Assembly: GCA_008921705.1 (NCBI GenBank)
Contig: VFFE01007789.1
Span: 1,474,195 to 1,538,194, forward strand
DNA from: Burhinus oedicnemus
Taxonomy: Eukaryota > Chordata > Aves > Charadriiformes > Burhinidae
Direction: 5' to 3'
DNA length: 64,000 nucleotides
Positions 33,201 to 45,612 of the stretch are shown in pieces. Below the pieces are notes generated by a model. It was not told where the DNA came from, made no database searches, and saw only the letters and a list, made by a program, of their open reading frames with translations. The position numbers and the translations under genes were made by a program. Numbering within the stretch: position 1 is the first letter of the stretch; every line of letters starts with the position of its first letter.

Positions 33201-36200
33201 ATGAAGCAAGTTACCTTCTCGCTGATTTGAATACACCAGTGGATTGTTGTCCTCAGGATGAGTGAGTCAATATCACAGTCGACATTTCCTATTTACTGCA
33301 GAACTATGTGCTATACAGTCCTACTGACTACAGTGGGGTTACACAGAGTTGAAAGACAGCAATTGGGGCACAAGCGTGGTGTTAATTACACTAGCTTTTG
33401 GCAGCTCTATTTCTGCTGCTGCCTGAGTGATTTGAACAAGCCTTTTCATTACATAAATCACCGAGTGGGTGCCCAGTGCTGGACAATCCATGCAGAAATA
33501 CATTCTGGCTTTTCATCTCTCCAGTTTTTCTTCTATGCCATTTTTTTCCTTTGAATTTGGAAGAATAGAAACTGTTTTTGCAAATTCCTTTCCAAGTTGA
33601 ATGATCCAAGAGCTCAATTTTTTTTTTAAACATGAGATTTACTTTTCTTCTGAAAGCCTGGGTGAAAAGTGACAAACATATTGAATTCCTGGAAATCATA
33701 CCCTGTTGTGGAGTTATTAAAAAGCATGTGTCATATTACCTCTTAAATCCAGAACGCAAGTCATGAGATCCTCAATAAGATTTGAAATGCATATGGCACA
33801 TGCAATGCCCAGCAGTAACAAATACTTCCTGTAGTCTGTTATGAGACTGGTATTTCACTAGCATCCTCCTGTGAGCTCTGAAGTGGACTGTTCAGGGCAA
33901 CTGAAGAATTAGACCTGCCTGAACACAAAAGCTACAACATGTCTCCAAGATTTTTTCAATTATTTAAAGAGACCTTGGAATATCATGGGAAAGGGTTCTT
34001 GAAAGGCCTGCTTAGAAGTATAGAAATGGAGAAAAAGATGCCGCTGGTGAAAATTGAACTGACCTTGCACTTTGTCATCAGCTGTGGCATAAGAAACGGT
34101 GAATTCTAGAAACACTGTAGAGTCTGTTTCTAATAGAAACACTATTAGAGTCTGTATATACACAAAAGATCATCAATAGCATTAGCAGAATTCTCAATAG
34201 GACCAGAAACAATACAGCAGTACATGTACTTCCTTTTATATCAAGTGTTCATTTCTGGACACAACTCCAGAGAGATAAGTATTTCACTGTGAAAGATAGT
34301 TATCAGGAAACTACAAGATTTTTAAAGATGATAAATTTTGCATTTGAATGGTCGTGACATCTCAAAGATCAGGTGCTTAGTAGCATAATTCTAATGTTCC
34401 CTCAATATATGACATATAAGCATTTGCGCTTATGAATAAGGAATCTGGTAGATCAATTCTTCCCTTTAACGTAGTATAATGTCATTTTCAATGGTTACAT
34501 ACATTGCAATAGAACAGGCTTGAAGTTCAACCACCTACTACAGAACTATAAATTTAATTATCTTTGGATTTTACTGGTTTTCATTTGTGGTTTGTTTCTT
34601 TACTATTAGTATGTCCTGATATTAATTTACCTGTTACTTTAGAAGTCGGATTAAAATTATGTTATTTTTCCTTTTTGTTCTGGTGGCAAGTTATACAGGT
34701 ATATGGGATCAAAATGTCTAATTTCACCCTTACCTAAGGCCAACAGAATTTTATTTTCAATAGGGATAGCAAATATATTATCTGACATCTTGGCCTACTT
34801 ACTGTAGGGCAAGGAAATTTCAGAGGAGTCAGATTTATTGGAGCAGCTCCTATGACATTATAGTATTATGAACTTCTTGTTATGTAGCTTACACAGTAAG
34901 CATTGATGTCAGCTGAACAGCGGTGTCTTGAATGGTAAGGTTTCATTTGAAAGTAAGGAAATCTACATGGCAATAAATTATTCCCTGCAGTAGGAATTCT
35001 CAGGGAAAAAAAATCAGGTATCACCACAGAATATAAACAAGAACAAGGAATGGGTGGCAAAAAAGACAGCCAACTTACTATACATGAAATAAGCTAAAAT
35101 GACCTTCTTGCTTTGGCAGTATACAAGTCTTCTGTTTAGAGACTGTTTAACTGCCTCAGCCGAACTTGAGTAATGACTGCTGCAAAAGCCTGACCTTGCT
35201 GCAGCTGAAGGGTCCTGCACACTTCGCTATTTTCTCCTCCATTACACTACAGAATTCAGAAATACAGAGATGAAGAAAGACATTTAAGAACAGGACTCAC
35301 ATCAGCATCCTGAGGAGGGAGTTACATAAAAGCAAGCACAGGAAATACTAAATGTCTTAATCCTACTCTTTTCAAAGTTGCTCCTCACAGATGAGAGGCC
35401 TCTCAAGGGTGACATCTAACATGAGATTAAGTACTTCTGTACAAAATGCTTGGGTATCTAGTCCCTCTCTCAAATTTGGTTGTGCATTTCCTTCTTACTG
35501 AATTAAATACAACAACAAATAACTCATAGGTGTATGATGTATTTCGGTGACGTATAGCACTGGCTGCTGCTAAGTATTTGGGAGAAAACGTTGGAAAGGG
35601 CGGGTTAGGGACAAATCATTCTGTGTTTTGTGAAATACACAAGATTGACTTATTTTTGTTTTTAAGACCTTAAGATTGACATGAATATGAAATAACATTA
35701 TAGCAGTTAAAATTTTTATAGTCACATTATAGATGCAATTGGAGTTTTCATCAAAAATTATAAATGAAATTATATAGCCACTCTAGGAATTAATTCATAA
35801 TTTACCATAAAACCACAAATGACAACCCCCAACACAGATTCTTCAGTCCACAAAGACAGTGACAGATCACAGTTTACAGCCTAAGCCAAGAAAAGTTGTT
35901 AATTAATCTGACATATAAACAAGTATGACTGACTTTACATGGACTAACCTCTATATTATAATAAAATTACTGGATATAACTTTTTAAGCCAAATGGAAGA
36001 ATTTTAGATACTTCATAGAGTATAGGGAGATGGCTATTATAGTATCTTTTTTTATATAAGACAATACAGAGCCTATCCAAATATCGTGTTACTGGAAAAG
36101 TACACCAGGGCAAACCCTAGAGATGAAGTAATAGGGTAAGCCAGCCAAGGTTTCTCTTTCCTAGCCTTCTTTAAGTGATGTTTTTGTCACAGATGTAACT

Positions 36201-37842
36201 AATGACACACACTGTTGGAGTGAATGTGGAAAAAACTTCACACAAGAAATGTTATACTTTTATTTTCTTTGCCAGGCATAAATTGATTCCATATACTGTT
36301 ACCACAAATCCTGTGAATACTCTGTTCAGTGCAGAAACATACTTTGCTGGCACAGATGTTCTGTGTTCTAGTTTTGCTGGTTCTACTCCATATTAAAACT
36401 ACTCTTTGTTGCCTGAACTTCTATTAGAGGCATACGGTTTATACGATTAAGATGAAGGCTTACCTTGAACCACTATAAAAGCCTGAGAAAATCACTGCAG
36501 ATCTCTTGTCATTTTTGTCTGCCCAGTTTTCCTTTAGTTTGAAAAAGAAATGTGAACTCGGCTTTATGGACTGATTGCCACTTTTCAAGAAACTCTTTCT
36601 TAGATACTGGTCATTTGAGGGTGCATCCATTAATTTGGAAGATATTTGAGGTATACTGAGTAGAAAGAGAAAAATGCAACAAAATAACCAAACTTTTTTC
36701 CCCTTTCAGCAAAGCTCTTATTCTTCAAAGCAGAGTTCAGTGTAAGTGCATGTCAGTGCTCTGTTTTAATACAAAGGGATTAATGAAATCAGGGTCAAAA
36801 ACTTTTACATTGTTTTTTTCTTTTTCTTTTGTGGCACTAAACTGAGCTAAAATGCCTCCTTGGCTTCCCTGTGTGCTCAAAGGGCACTGCAAAGCTTTTC
36901 TTTTCCTTTTCCCTTTCCCTCCAGGTCCCATATAATTGATTCTGACCAAGTGTTAGCAGTTACATCCAACTCCCAGAAATTTTTCCTGAACTACAGTTAT
37001 TCCTGGTGATTCATATGTCTGAGAATCTTACTGAAAAATAAACTATTGGAACCTTTAAAATAATTAACTTGGCTCTTTTAACACACAGGATCTTTTGAAG
37101 AGATTGCAAGGAAGGGAGCAAAATTAGAGGAGTGGAGGGCTGGACTGTGTGCATGTGGAATCCTGGCATGGGGAAAGCATTTGTCTTTATCTACTTACAC
37201 TGGGGCCAGATGCAGAAAGCCAAGGGCAACTTACCTCCCAGATGCAATGACTAATGATGTGTAAACATATCAAAGAGATCTCCTCTCTTCCAAAAAAACT
37301 GAGTCCAACATCATTTTTGCTTCAAGAGAGTGAAGGGGAAATTAAAAAAACCCCAACCTAAACATATGGAAGGCTTGCGTTCTTATCTAAACTAGTCAGT
37401 ACCTTTCCAATAAATCCCTTTATGTAACTTTCCTTTGCCCCATTTCATGTGAACACAGGTATTCAGTCTTGTCCACATAGAATAAGGTTTTAAGCAGGGT
37501 AATAATCAATAAAGATTCAAAACTCAAAAGACCTGCTGCTAAGCTTGCTGCTGACTCACTCAGGAAGGTTAGCAAGCTGCTTAATCTATTCCTAGTTCTG
37601 TTTATTCATGTGGAAAATTAAGGAGCAAGTCATAATTAGTATTTATAAAGCACTCAAAAAAAATTAATAATTACTTCTTCATTAAAAATCTGTATGATTT
37701 GTTTGACTCTGTACACCACCGGTACCCTTGTGCATCCTCCTAATTCAAGGACTTCCTTGTTAACATTTCTGGAAGACTTATATTGTTGCTTTACTGAACA
37801 CTTTTAGTTCTCTGCTTTCTCTGAGGTTTGGTATTCGTATAA
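27242..37842. other. Unique non-coding sequence
   Basis: About 10.6 kb with no recognised gene and no repeat family. It contains A-rich low-complexity DNA at 30001-30037 and 37345-37362, a C-run near 32926-32935, and a local 27-bp tandem repeat at 34107-34160. A minus-strand ATG-bearing open segment between splice-like signals (34734-34801) is described under findings. Confidence 0.6.
34107..34160 (+). repeat. 27-bp imperfect tandem repeat, two units
   Basis: Units 34107-34133 and 34134-34160 share TAGAAACACT and TAGAGTCTGT with small differences between them. Confidence 0.85.
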
Positions 37843-38592
37843 TTATAGAATCATAGAATAATTTGGTTTGGAAGGGGCCTTTAAAGGTTGTCTAGTCCAA
37901 CCTCCCCGGCAAAGAGCAGGGACATCTTCAACTAGATCAGGTTGCTCAGAGCCCCATCCAACCTGACCTTCAATGTTTCCAGGGGTGGCACATCTACCAC
38001 CTCTCAGGGCAACCTGTTCCAGTGTTTCACCACCCTCATTGTAAAGAATTTCTTCCTTATAGGTAGTCTAAATCTTCCCTCTTTTAGTTTAAAGCCATTA
38101 CCCCTTGTCCTATTGCAACAGGCCCTGCTAAAATGTTTGTCCTCATCTTTCCTATAGGCCCACTTTAGTATTGAAAGGCCTCAATAAGGTCTTCCTGGAG
38201 CCTTCTCTTCTCCAGGCTGAACAACCCATACTCACTCACAGGAGAGGTGCTCTAGCCCTCTTATCATCTTTGTGGCCATCCTCTGGACTTGCTCCAACAG
38301 GCCCGTGTTCTTCTTATGTTGGGGGCCACAGAGCTGGATGCAGTACTCCAGGTGGGGTCTGACCAGAGCAGAGGGGCAGCCAGTTCCCTCAGGACTCTCA
38401 GATGCATCTCATCAGGTCCCATAGAATTCTGTATGTTCAGGTTCCTCAGGTGATCACGAGCCTGATCTCTTACAGTGAGAGGGACTTTTCTCCCCCAGAC
38501 CTTGCCTTGTGGTCCATCCACTTGAGAGGTGTGGGGAGAGAGGTTGCCAGTGAATACTGAGGCAAAAAAGTTGTTGACTACCTCAGCTGTAT
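37843..38592 (-). mobile_element. CR1 LINE copy C, internally deleted
   Basis: The minus-strand CR1 3' end is at 37843-37900 (on plus, 'AGAATCATAGAATAATTTGG' then 'GGAAGGGGCCTTTAAAGG'). The ORF2 C-terminal region follows to about 38372. The sequence then jumps to the part of ORF2 between endonuclease and RT (residues LTVRDQARDHLRNLNI, then [17 protein letters not shown] at about 38390-38470, and the FASVFTGNLSPH-type region to about 38590). About 1 kb or more encoding the whole RT palm is missing at the junction near 38372. The 5' end is truncated near 38592. Confidence 0.92.
37843..38592 (-). pseudogene. CR1 ORF2 remnant lacking the reverse-transcriptase core
   Basis: Two pieces of ORF2 are fused. 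From 38592 to 38372 it encodes the linker upstream of RT and the first RT residues (RVLRELA). From 38372 downward it encodes the C-terminal region (PTWSTASS in a shifted frame, then SLEKR-like and HWNRL-like blocks with stops). An 85-codon segment at 38264-38521 stays open across the junction but changes frame there, so its second half is not native protein. No RT motif (SKAFDT, GVPQGS, ADD) remains. Non-functional. Confidence 0.88.
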
Positions 38593-41500
38593 TCTCTATG
38601 GTATATTGTGTACTGGCCTGTAAAAACTGAAAATGAAGGTGAGAACCTGCATTATTCCTTCAAATGCTGAAATCTACATATCGGGGTGTGCAGAGGAAAA
38701 AAAAGAATCACACGAGTCATGTGCACAACAGACATTTATCAAGGAGAAAAAAAACTTGGATTGAGTGATATGAAGTGAAAATGTTGATAGTGTGAGGTTT
38801 TCAACTCCCTGAGAACTGGCTTGCGTTCCTCCGGGCAGGAACTGGCAACTGATTTAGAGATTATTAACTTGAATCAATAACTCTGACGTTTCTGAAGAAG
38901 TCAGGTTTGGTAATAACAGAAAAAGCTGAGTTGCAATGAGTTCTTTACTGAGAATAACTCCTTTTCTTATCTCCTAATAAAAATGCTGTTCTCTTTCATA
39001 ACCTCAGTAGAGTTCCCACTGGCTGGACACGTGAGTCTGCGATGTGTAGAAGCCAGTACAACAGCCAAGTGCTTTCTTAATAATAGCTTTCAGCTCCTGC
39101 TTTTCCTGTAGCACACACTGAGGGGAACAAGTTCCCTGTTTGCTACAGTCTTTGGAATTGCATACACTGTCCTAGATTTGCATTACCCAGGCTAGTTCTC
39201 CCCGTTCCCCAGAAGCTTGAGCAAATCTGTTCTCATTAGCTGCAGTATTTATAGGAGTACATATTGTTTGAACACAAAAGGAAATTAGATTCATGAGTTT
39301 TATCTTTCATTAGTGGAGCATATCTCTGTGTTTGTATGTGTGCCTTCAGATAGACAAATGTATAAAAAACAGATTAACATCTATTTCTCTGCTTCCTTTG
39401 CCTCAATACTCCTGAGCCTTCTTTTGGCTGTGGTTGGGTACTTGAACTTTTTTGCACATACTCTGAACTGAGTTTCTTTTCCTCTCTATCTTTCTGACCC
39501 TCGGGGTCAGGGCTCTTCCGCACTCCTGGCCACAGTGTGCTCTCCCTCTGAGCCTTTACAGCCTAGCAATTAGACATTATGTCTTTGTTTCTCCACTAGC
39601 AAAATTCCATCACTTCAACTCCTGACTCTGGGGAGGATGGGGGAAGACTAAGACTTCATCTTTTTTCTTCTTTTTTTCCCTTATTCTTGTCTTAGGCACA
39701 TTTATTTACTGTTAAGAACTGACTGGTTCAGTGATGTGCCCGTAGAATGCTCCCCTGCACCTTCACTCAGAGGGCATGTGAATGCTAAAAGGCAGCAGGC
39801 ATGTTCACATACGCTCCAGGAATCTTCCATATTTTTTCTGTTTTGTTTCCATCTTAACAGAAAACTCAATTACAAACAGTAATAACTAAACTAAACCATC
39901 TTCTCTCGCCAATGCAGTGAGTCACCAGGACTTTCCATAATAATAAGATGAATAAGCATATTTTTTAGACTTTTACAGTTGACTATGCTTCACAGAAAAA
40001 GGGAGCTTTGACACTACTTCTGAACCTACAGTCTTCTGCATGTGGTAAACCATAGTTTTACATCAAGCTTTTTGCCCCGTGGATGATAAAGGAGTTATGC
40101 ACTTTTCAATCAAAACTGAATATTGTACATCTTGGTCTTACGAGTCAAAACAGCTTTTTAACTAAGCTGTCCTGTAAGCAAGGTAACATCTGCAAGATGA
40201 AAATGAGAAACAGCTGTATCACGGGGCTTTGCAAAATAAAACCTTGTTTACACACTGTATGGATATGCACATGGTGATCCAGGGATATTCCAAAAACTAC
40301 ACCAGCCTCCTGAAAATGATAGGCTACCATCTCTTTCAGTTATTTTTATGTTGCTGTAAAACAAAGTGTGGTACATGGTCCAAGTGATCTGCCAGTGCAA
40401 TAGACACAGCAAGCAGTGAAAGCCCACAGTACTGCAGAAATCCAGAAGTTCTATTTCTGGCAGGACTTTACAGGAATTTCAGTGTACTATTTCATATCAC
40501 TGGAAAAAATTACAAGTGGAAATCTTAAGTTTGCTTAAAGAAGGTTTTCTCAGTGTAAGTGTGGACTTAGTATATCTCTGCTTTTCATAATATATTATTT
40601 CCCACAAACTGTGAGATTATCATGCTTAGTAACTCAGTTAAGTCACTTCAGACAAATGCAGTTTCTATAACAATCAGAAGAAAGAAAGGGAATCCATCAA
40701 TTTAAAGACTTAAATCATATATAACAAGTTTTTTTAAAAAATTTACATCAATATTCTGTAAATTAACAAGGAATCACTGAAATTAAAGTCCCAGTACAAC
40801 ATAGTCTTCGCTACCAAGAGCAATGAGCGAAGAACTCTTTGTATGTGGGGTCATTGAGGGTACTGCAGCCATGAAGGGAAATACTATGTCACTGGGATAC
40901 AGAAACTCATATTTCATGTGGATTTGAGAACTAGGCTTGCTTTCAAACCTTTTCAAATTTGAAATCCAGCTTGAGAAATTACCACAGTCCATGGGAGGGA
41001 GGCAGAGCCCCTGCTAGGATTAATCAGTGATGCTGACTAATTTCTAAGGGATCAGACGATAACTAGACACCCTAGAAATATCTTATGACTGGTTATTTCA
41101 TTACATGCCACATTTAGAATGTGGTCATTTCAAAATGTATGTACCAGTATGTCACATAGGCCAGCTATCATAAACTATCTGTTATTTTCTGCTCATACTG
41201 CTATGCTTTACATTCACAGCGTGTCACTGTCTGGGGCACACCAGATTTTCCAAGTCAACATCATTTTTGCATCTCACTGTTAAGATGCTGCTAACTTCCA
41301 GTTTCAGATAACATAAGTTGTTAATGGAAGCATAATATTAACTGCTTTTGTTTCTGAATATTCACTGTATTACCTCCACACGCACACTGCTAATTTAATC
41401 CTATTTATTATTATGCCGTGTCTTTGTGATTTTTATAATCCAGACAATTTAGACTGGGAGTAGAATTAAAAAAGGTACAGTATCTAATAGAATGCAAAAT

Positions 41501-44462
41501 AATTAACTCTGTAATGTATTCCAGAGAGCTATACACTGCCTATAATAAGCATACATAAATTCATTTTGATGTATCATGCATAGCACAGAAGTGGACATGT
41601 AATTAGCTCATTTATTTAATGTTTCTTCACCTAGTAATACTGTAATTTTTTTTGTTTTAAAAGCAGTCATGTTATTCCTGCACAATTTAATTTAAACCTA
41701 GCATATGATTTACTGCACCAAATCTTGTGATTCTGGTGAAGGCATAGAAATTCCTCCTACCCCTCTGCCTCAGCCCCCTAACATCTGCCCCATTTCAGCA
41801 GAAAATGTGGCTTCAGGAAAGAAGCCACATGGCACGCTACTTTCAAAGTCAGACTGAGCAAAGCCCTGGACTGTGCAGATGCACAACTAAACCTTTGCTG
41901 TTGAGAGGATGTGTTAGTTGTTTTAAAGGAGTCACTGTGCTTCCTTTTGCAAATCTCTGTTTAAACAGAGAAACAAACAGAAGCCTTCCACTAACTTCAA
42001 TGAATTTTGGCTTAAATCTTGCAATGGCACCAAAATACATATTCATTAAGCTTTCATGCAGATTTGTTTTTCCAGGATGACCTGTTCTCTTCTTCCACAA
42101 GGATTTGCTTCTTCGCCTTTTCCTATTTCTTTTTACTCTGCTGTGTTATAGAACATCAGTGTCCCGTGAGCAACAGGGAATTATTTTCTGATTCAGGACC
42201 CAGAACCTGGACCCAATGGCCTAGATATGGGAGAAGGGAGAAAAGAAAAGTCAATCCATTTCTGAGGCACTTGAAAAGATTAAGTCTGTACAGGCTGAAA
42301 CTACATTTGCCCTTTATTGCTCCTAATCACAAAAAAACCAAACCAAAAAAACCCCAAAAATTCCTTTTGCTCCATACCAAATCTGCTGCTGAGAGTTCAG
42401 ATTTTCATAGGTAGAGTTGGTATTTTGGCCAAAGACACTTTGGATATGTGTTGGATATTAAAACTGAACATCAAGCCAAAGTACAGAAGCTAGTTTTGTT
42501 CCCACTCTCTCTGAATGGATGTTGCAAACGTGTCTGCACCTGCCTGATTTGGCTGGATAGCTGTGTACATCTTATGAAATGTCAAATGGGTAGTCTGCCT
42601 TGAAGACCAGAGATCCTTCAGAGCCATCGTGGCTGGTTGCTTTTCTGTTCCCAAGTAACTTGGCAGGTTGCAGAAAATCTTGTCACACGTGATTCTCAGC
42701 ATATGAATGGAGTACTTGCGCTTCAGAGAACTATTAAAGCCATTGTGCCTATGCAGTTAAGGAAACTCTAGTATGTCCCCAGGAGTATGAAGTTGCATGG
42801 AAGGACTCTTCCCTTATGGTGTGGCAGAGACCTTTGCTACATATTCCAGAGGAGCTCAGCAGGAATGTTTGGGAGAAAAGGACCAGTCAACATTAATCAG
42901 CTGGCAGAACTGAGCTCTCACGAACACATAAAATACAAATAGTAAAAATACTGCTGCATACATTTGCATTGTTTGAGAAAATGTGTGTTTTATGCAGAAA
43001 ACGCTATCTGCCTTAGACAGAAATGTCAATGTTATTTTAGTTACTGCCTGCAGAAATCAGCTTAATCCACAATGTAGTTGATGACAAGGCATCAAAACTG
43101 GTCTGTGTAATCAAGGATGTCATTTTGTGTTGTGTCTTAAAAAAAATTCATGCAAAAAACCTCTTTGTTAGTATGTAAAAAATAGGTTGTTGGTGGTGTT
43201 TCATGTTATATTCTGTGCCTACAACAGACAGCTGCTCAAGAAACCTTTCTTTTCCAGTGAGATGTATAAAGGTTGTCTTTCTTACTACAGTTTAAAAATC
43301 AAATTTCAAGAGGTTAGAAATCTCATAATTTATTTTTCTGGTGCTAGCCTACTTTTCATTCCTATATTGCAATACAAGACTTTTATGAACGTGGCATACT
43401 TTTTTTCCTTTCTTTTTCTTTCCCCTCCCCCCCCCCCCCCCCGAGGACTCTTGCATCATTCTGTGTTCTGTGAAATCTATAAGGAAAATGTGATTTGTTT
43501 GTTTGTGCTTGCCTCACCCCGCTGGTAGAAGCTGTATGGCATCTAGTGAATGAAGCATAAGATTACCTATCTCCTGGATAAAAACCAGAAAGAATGGTGT
43601 CAATTAAGGCAGTATAAGGCTGCCCTGAAAGATAAAACTCCCTGACACCGAATGTTTAGCATTTGTGGCTGATCCTCCAGTCATCTTATCCCAGGTGTCC
43701 AATTAGGGCATGAGCCTATAAATTGTGCAGAGCTGCAGGCAAGCCACAGCTGAACCTAGTGTTGCTGAAAGCTATATTTTGAAAATACAAATCCATGCTT
43801 TGAAAAAAACCCTGCACCTTCTGAGACAACTAGGTGCTCAGATGTTAAACTGTTTAGTTCATTTCTGGAAGTCTGGGTAATACTTCTGCATGCCATTGGC
43901 TTCACAGGACACGATCCACAAATAACTTAATAATTCTGTATTTTAGGTAGCATCTGACAAGATCACAGTGAATAAAGGACATGTCACATGGGAAATAGCT
44001 TTTTAATGACCAATCTCTCTCCTCTGCACCGAATAAAACAGGAATCAAGTATATGATGTAATCAGAGACAATACTAAAATGTATATACAGAAAGGACAAA
44101 AGGAGAATTGGAAAGGTACCTGTAATTTAAAACCTTGAGTTTACCACTTCACAACTTCATTCTAATATACTTTTAGTATACAGTATGTGATTTTAAAATT
44201 ACTTCTTTCCTACCTGATCATTATTCTCTTTTAAAGAACAAGTGTGAGTACACATGCAGATTATAAAACCCAGAGAAACATCATGATGCTCCTTCATTAT
44301 TTAGAAAACAAAAAAATTATTTCTTGTAATTAATCCATCAATTTATCAAGGAGAAATTATAGTAATCTTTTCTCTTTACATGTGATAGCCTCCATGTGCC
44401 TGCTAAATGCACAGAAATATATATAATAATGCTGCCTATTTGGACAATATTCAATGTAGATA
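38593..44462. other. Unique non-coding sequence
   Basis: No gene or repeat family is recognised. It contains an A-rich tract (42330-42360) and a C16 tract (43427-43442). Overlapping open segments at 41805-42414 on both strands have no recognisable peptide. Confidence 0.6.
43427..43442 (+). repeat. Poly(C) tract, 16 nt
   Basis: Uninterrupted run of 16 C after a pyrimidine-rich stretch (43401-43426). It could form G-quadruplex-like or i-motif structure and is error-prone in sequencing. Confidence 0.93.
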
Positions 44463-44545
44463 GAATCATAGAACGGTTTAGGTTGGAAGGGACCTTGAAG
44501 ATCATCTAGTTCCAAACCCCCTGCCATGGGCAGGGACACCTCCCA

Positions 44546-45612
44546 CTAGACCTGGTTGCTCAAAGCCCCATCCAACCTGGCCTTTAACACTTCCAGGGAT
44601 GGGGCCTCCACAACTTCTCCAAACAACCTGTTCCAGTGTCTCACCACCCTCACAGTAAAGCATTTCTTCCTTTTATCTAATCTAAATCTACCCTCTTTCA
44701 GTTTAAAAACAGCCCCTCGTCCTGTCACTACACTTTGATAGAATCTCTCCCCATCTTTCCTGTAGTCCCCCTTTAGGTACTGCAAGACTGCTATAAGGTC
44801 TCCCTGGAGCCTCCTCTTCTCCAGGCTGAACAACCCCAACTCTCTCATAGGAGAAGTGCTCCTGCCCTCTCATCATCTTTGTGGCCACCCTCTGGACCTG
44901 CTCCAACAGGTCCATGTCCATGTCCATGTCCATGTCCTTCTTATGCTGGGCGCTCCAGAGCTGGACGCAGTATTCCAGGTGGGGTCTCACGAGAGACGAG
45001 TAGAGGGGCAGAATCATCTCCCTCGACCTACTGGCCACGCTTCTCTGGATGCAGCCCAGGATATGGTTGGCTTTCTGGGCTGTGAGTGCACGTTGCTGGT
45101 CATGTTGAGCTTCTCATCAACCAACACCCCCAAGTCCCTCTCCTCAGGGCTGCTCTCAATCCATTCTCCTCCCAGCCTGTATTTGTGCTTGAGATTGCCC
45201 TAACCCACATGCAGGACCTTGCACTTGGCCTTGTTGAACTTCATGAGGTTTGCACAGGCCACCTGTCCAGGTCCCTCTGGATGGCATCCCCTCCCTCCTG
45301 AATGTTGATTGCACCACACAGCTTGGTGTTGTCGGCAAACTTGCTGAGGGTGCATTCAATCCCACTTCCATGTTGCCAACAAAGATGTTAAATAATACCA
45401 GTCCCATTACCGACCCCTGAGGAACATCCCTTGTCACTGCTTGCCACTTGGACATCAAACCATTGACCGCAACACTTTGAGTGTGGCCATCCAGCTAATT
45501 CCTTATCCACCAAGTGGTTCATCCATCAAATCCATGTCTCTCCAATTTAGAGACAAGGATATCATGTGGGACAGTGTCAAATGCTTTGCACAAGTCCAGG
45601 TAGAAACACCTG
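44546..45612 (-). pseudogene. CR1 ORF2 C-terminal half, frameshifted
   Basis: Reading from 45612 downward: the SKWQAVT..DVPQGSVMG block (about 45400-45450), then FADN in place of the catalytic FADD (45322-45339; the second Asp codon GAC is AAC), then after frameshifts [20 protein letters not shown] (about 44975-45030), then LRELGLFSLEKRRLQGDL (about 44790-44845) and VRVVRHWNRLF (about 44625-44655), ending at LSNQV near 44546. At least two frameshifts break the frame. The altered active site and the truncation make it non-functional. Confidence 0.92.
44909..44936 (-). repeat. In-frame hexanucleotide expansion inside CR1 copy D
   Basis: TCCATG is repeated four times (44911-44934) plus a partial unit. 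On the coding strand this gives KKDMDMDMDMDLLEQV where related CR1 elements have a single DMDLLE. The insertion keeps the reading frame. Confidence 0.9.

Larger units (their letters stand above)
44463..45612 (-). mobile_element. CR1 LINE copy D, 5'-truncated
   Basis: The longest collinear CR1 in the window, about 1.15 kb. The 3' end is at 44463 (on plus, 'AGAATCATAGAACGG' then 'GGTTGGAAGGGACC'). It reads back through the ORF2 C-terminus, thumb and palm to the [18 protein letters not shown] region near 45590. There is no large internal deletion. Beyond about 45612 similarity to CR1 ends, so the 5' truncation falls in the RT domain. Confidence 0.95.
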
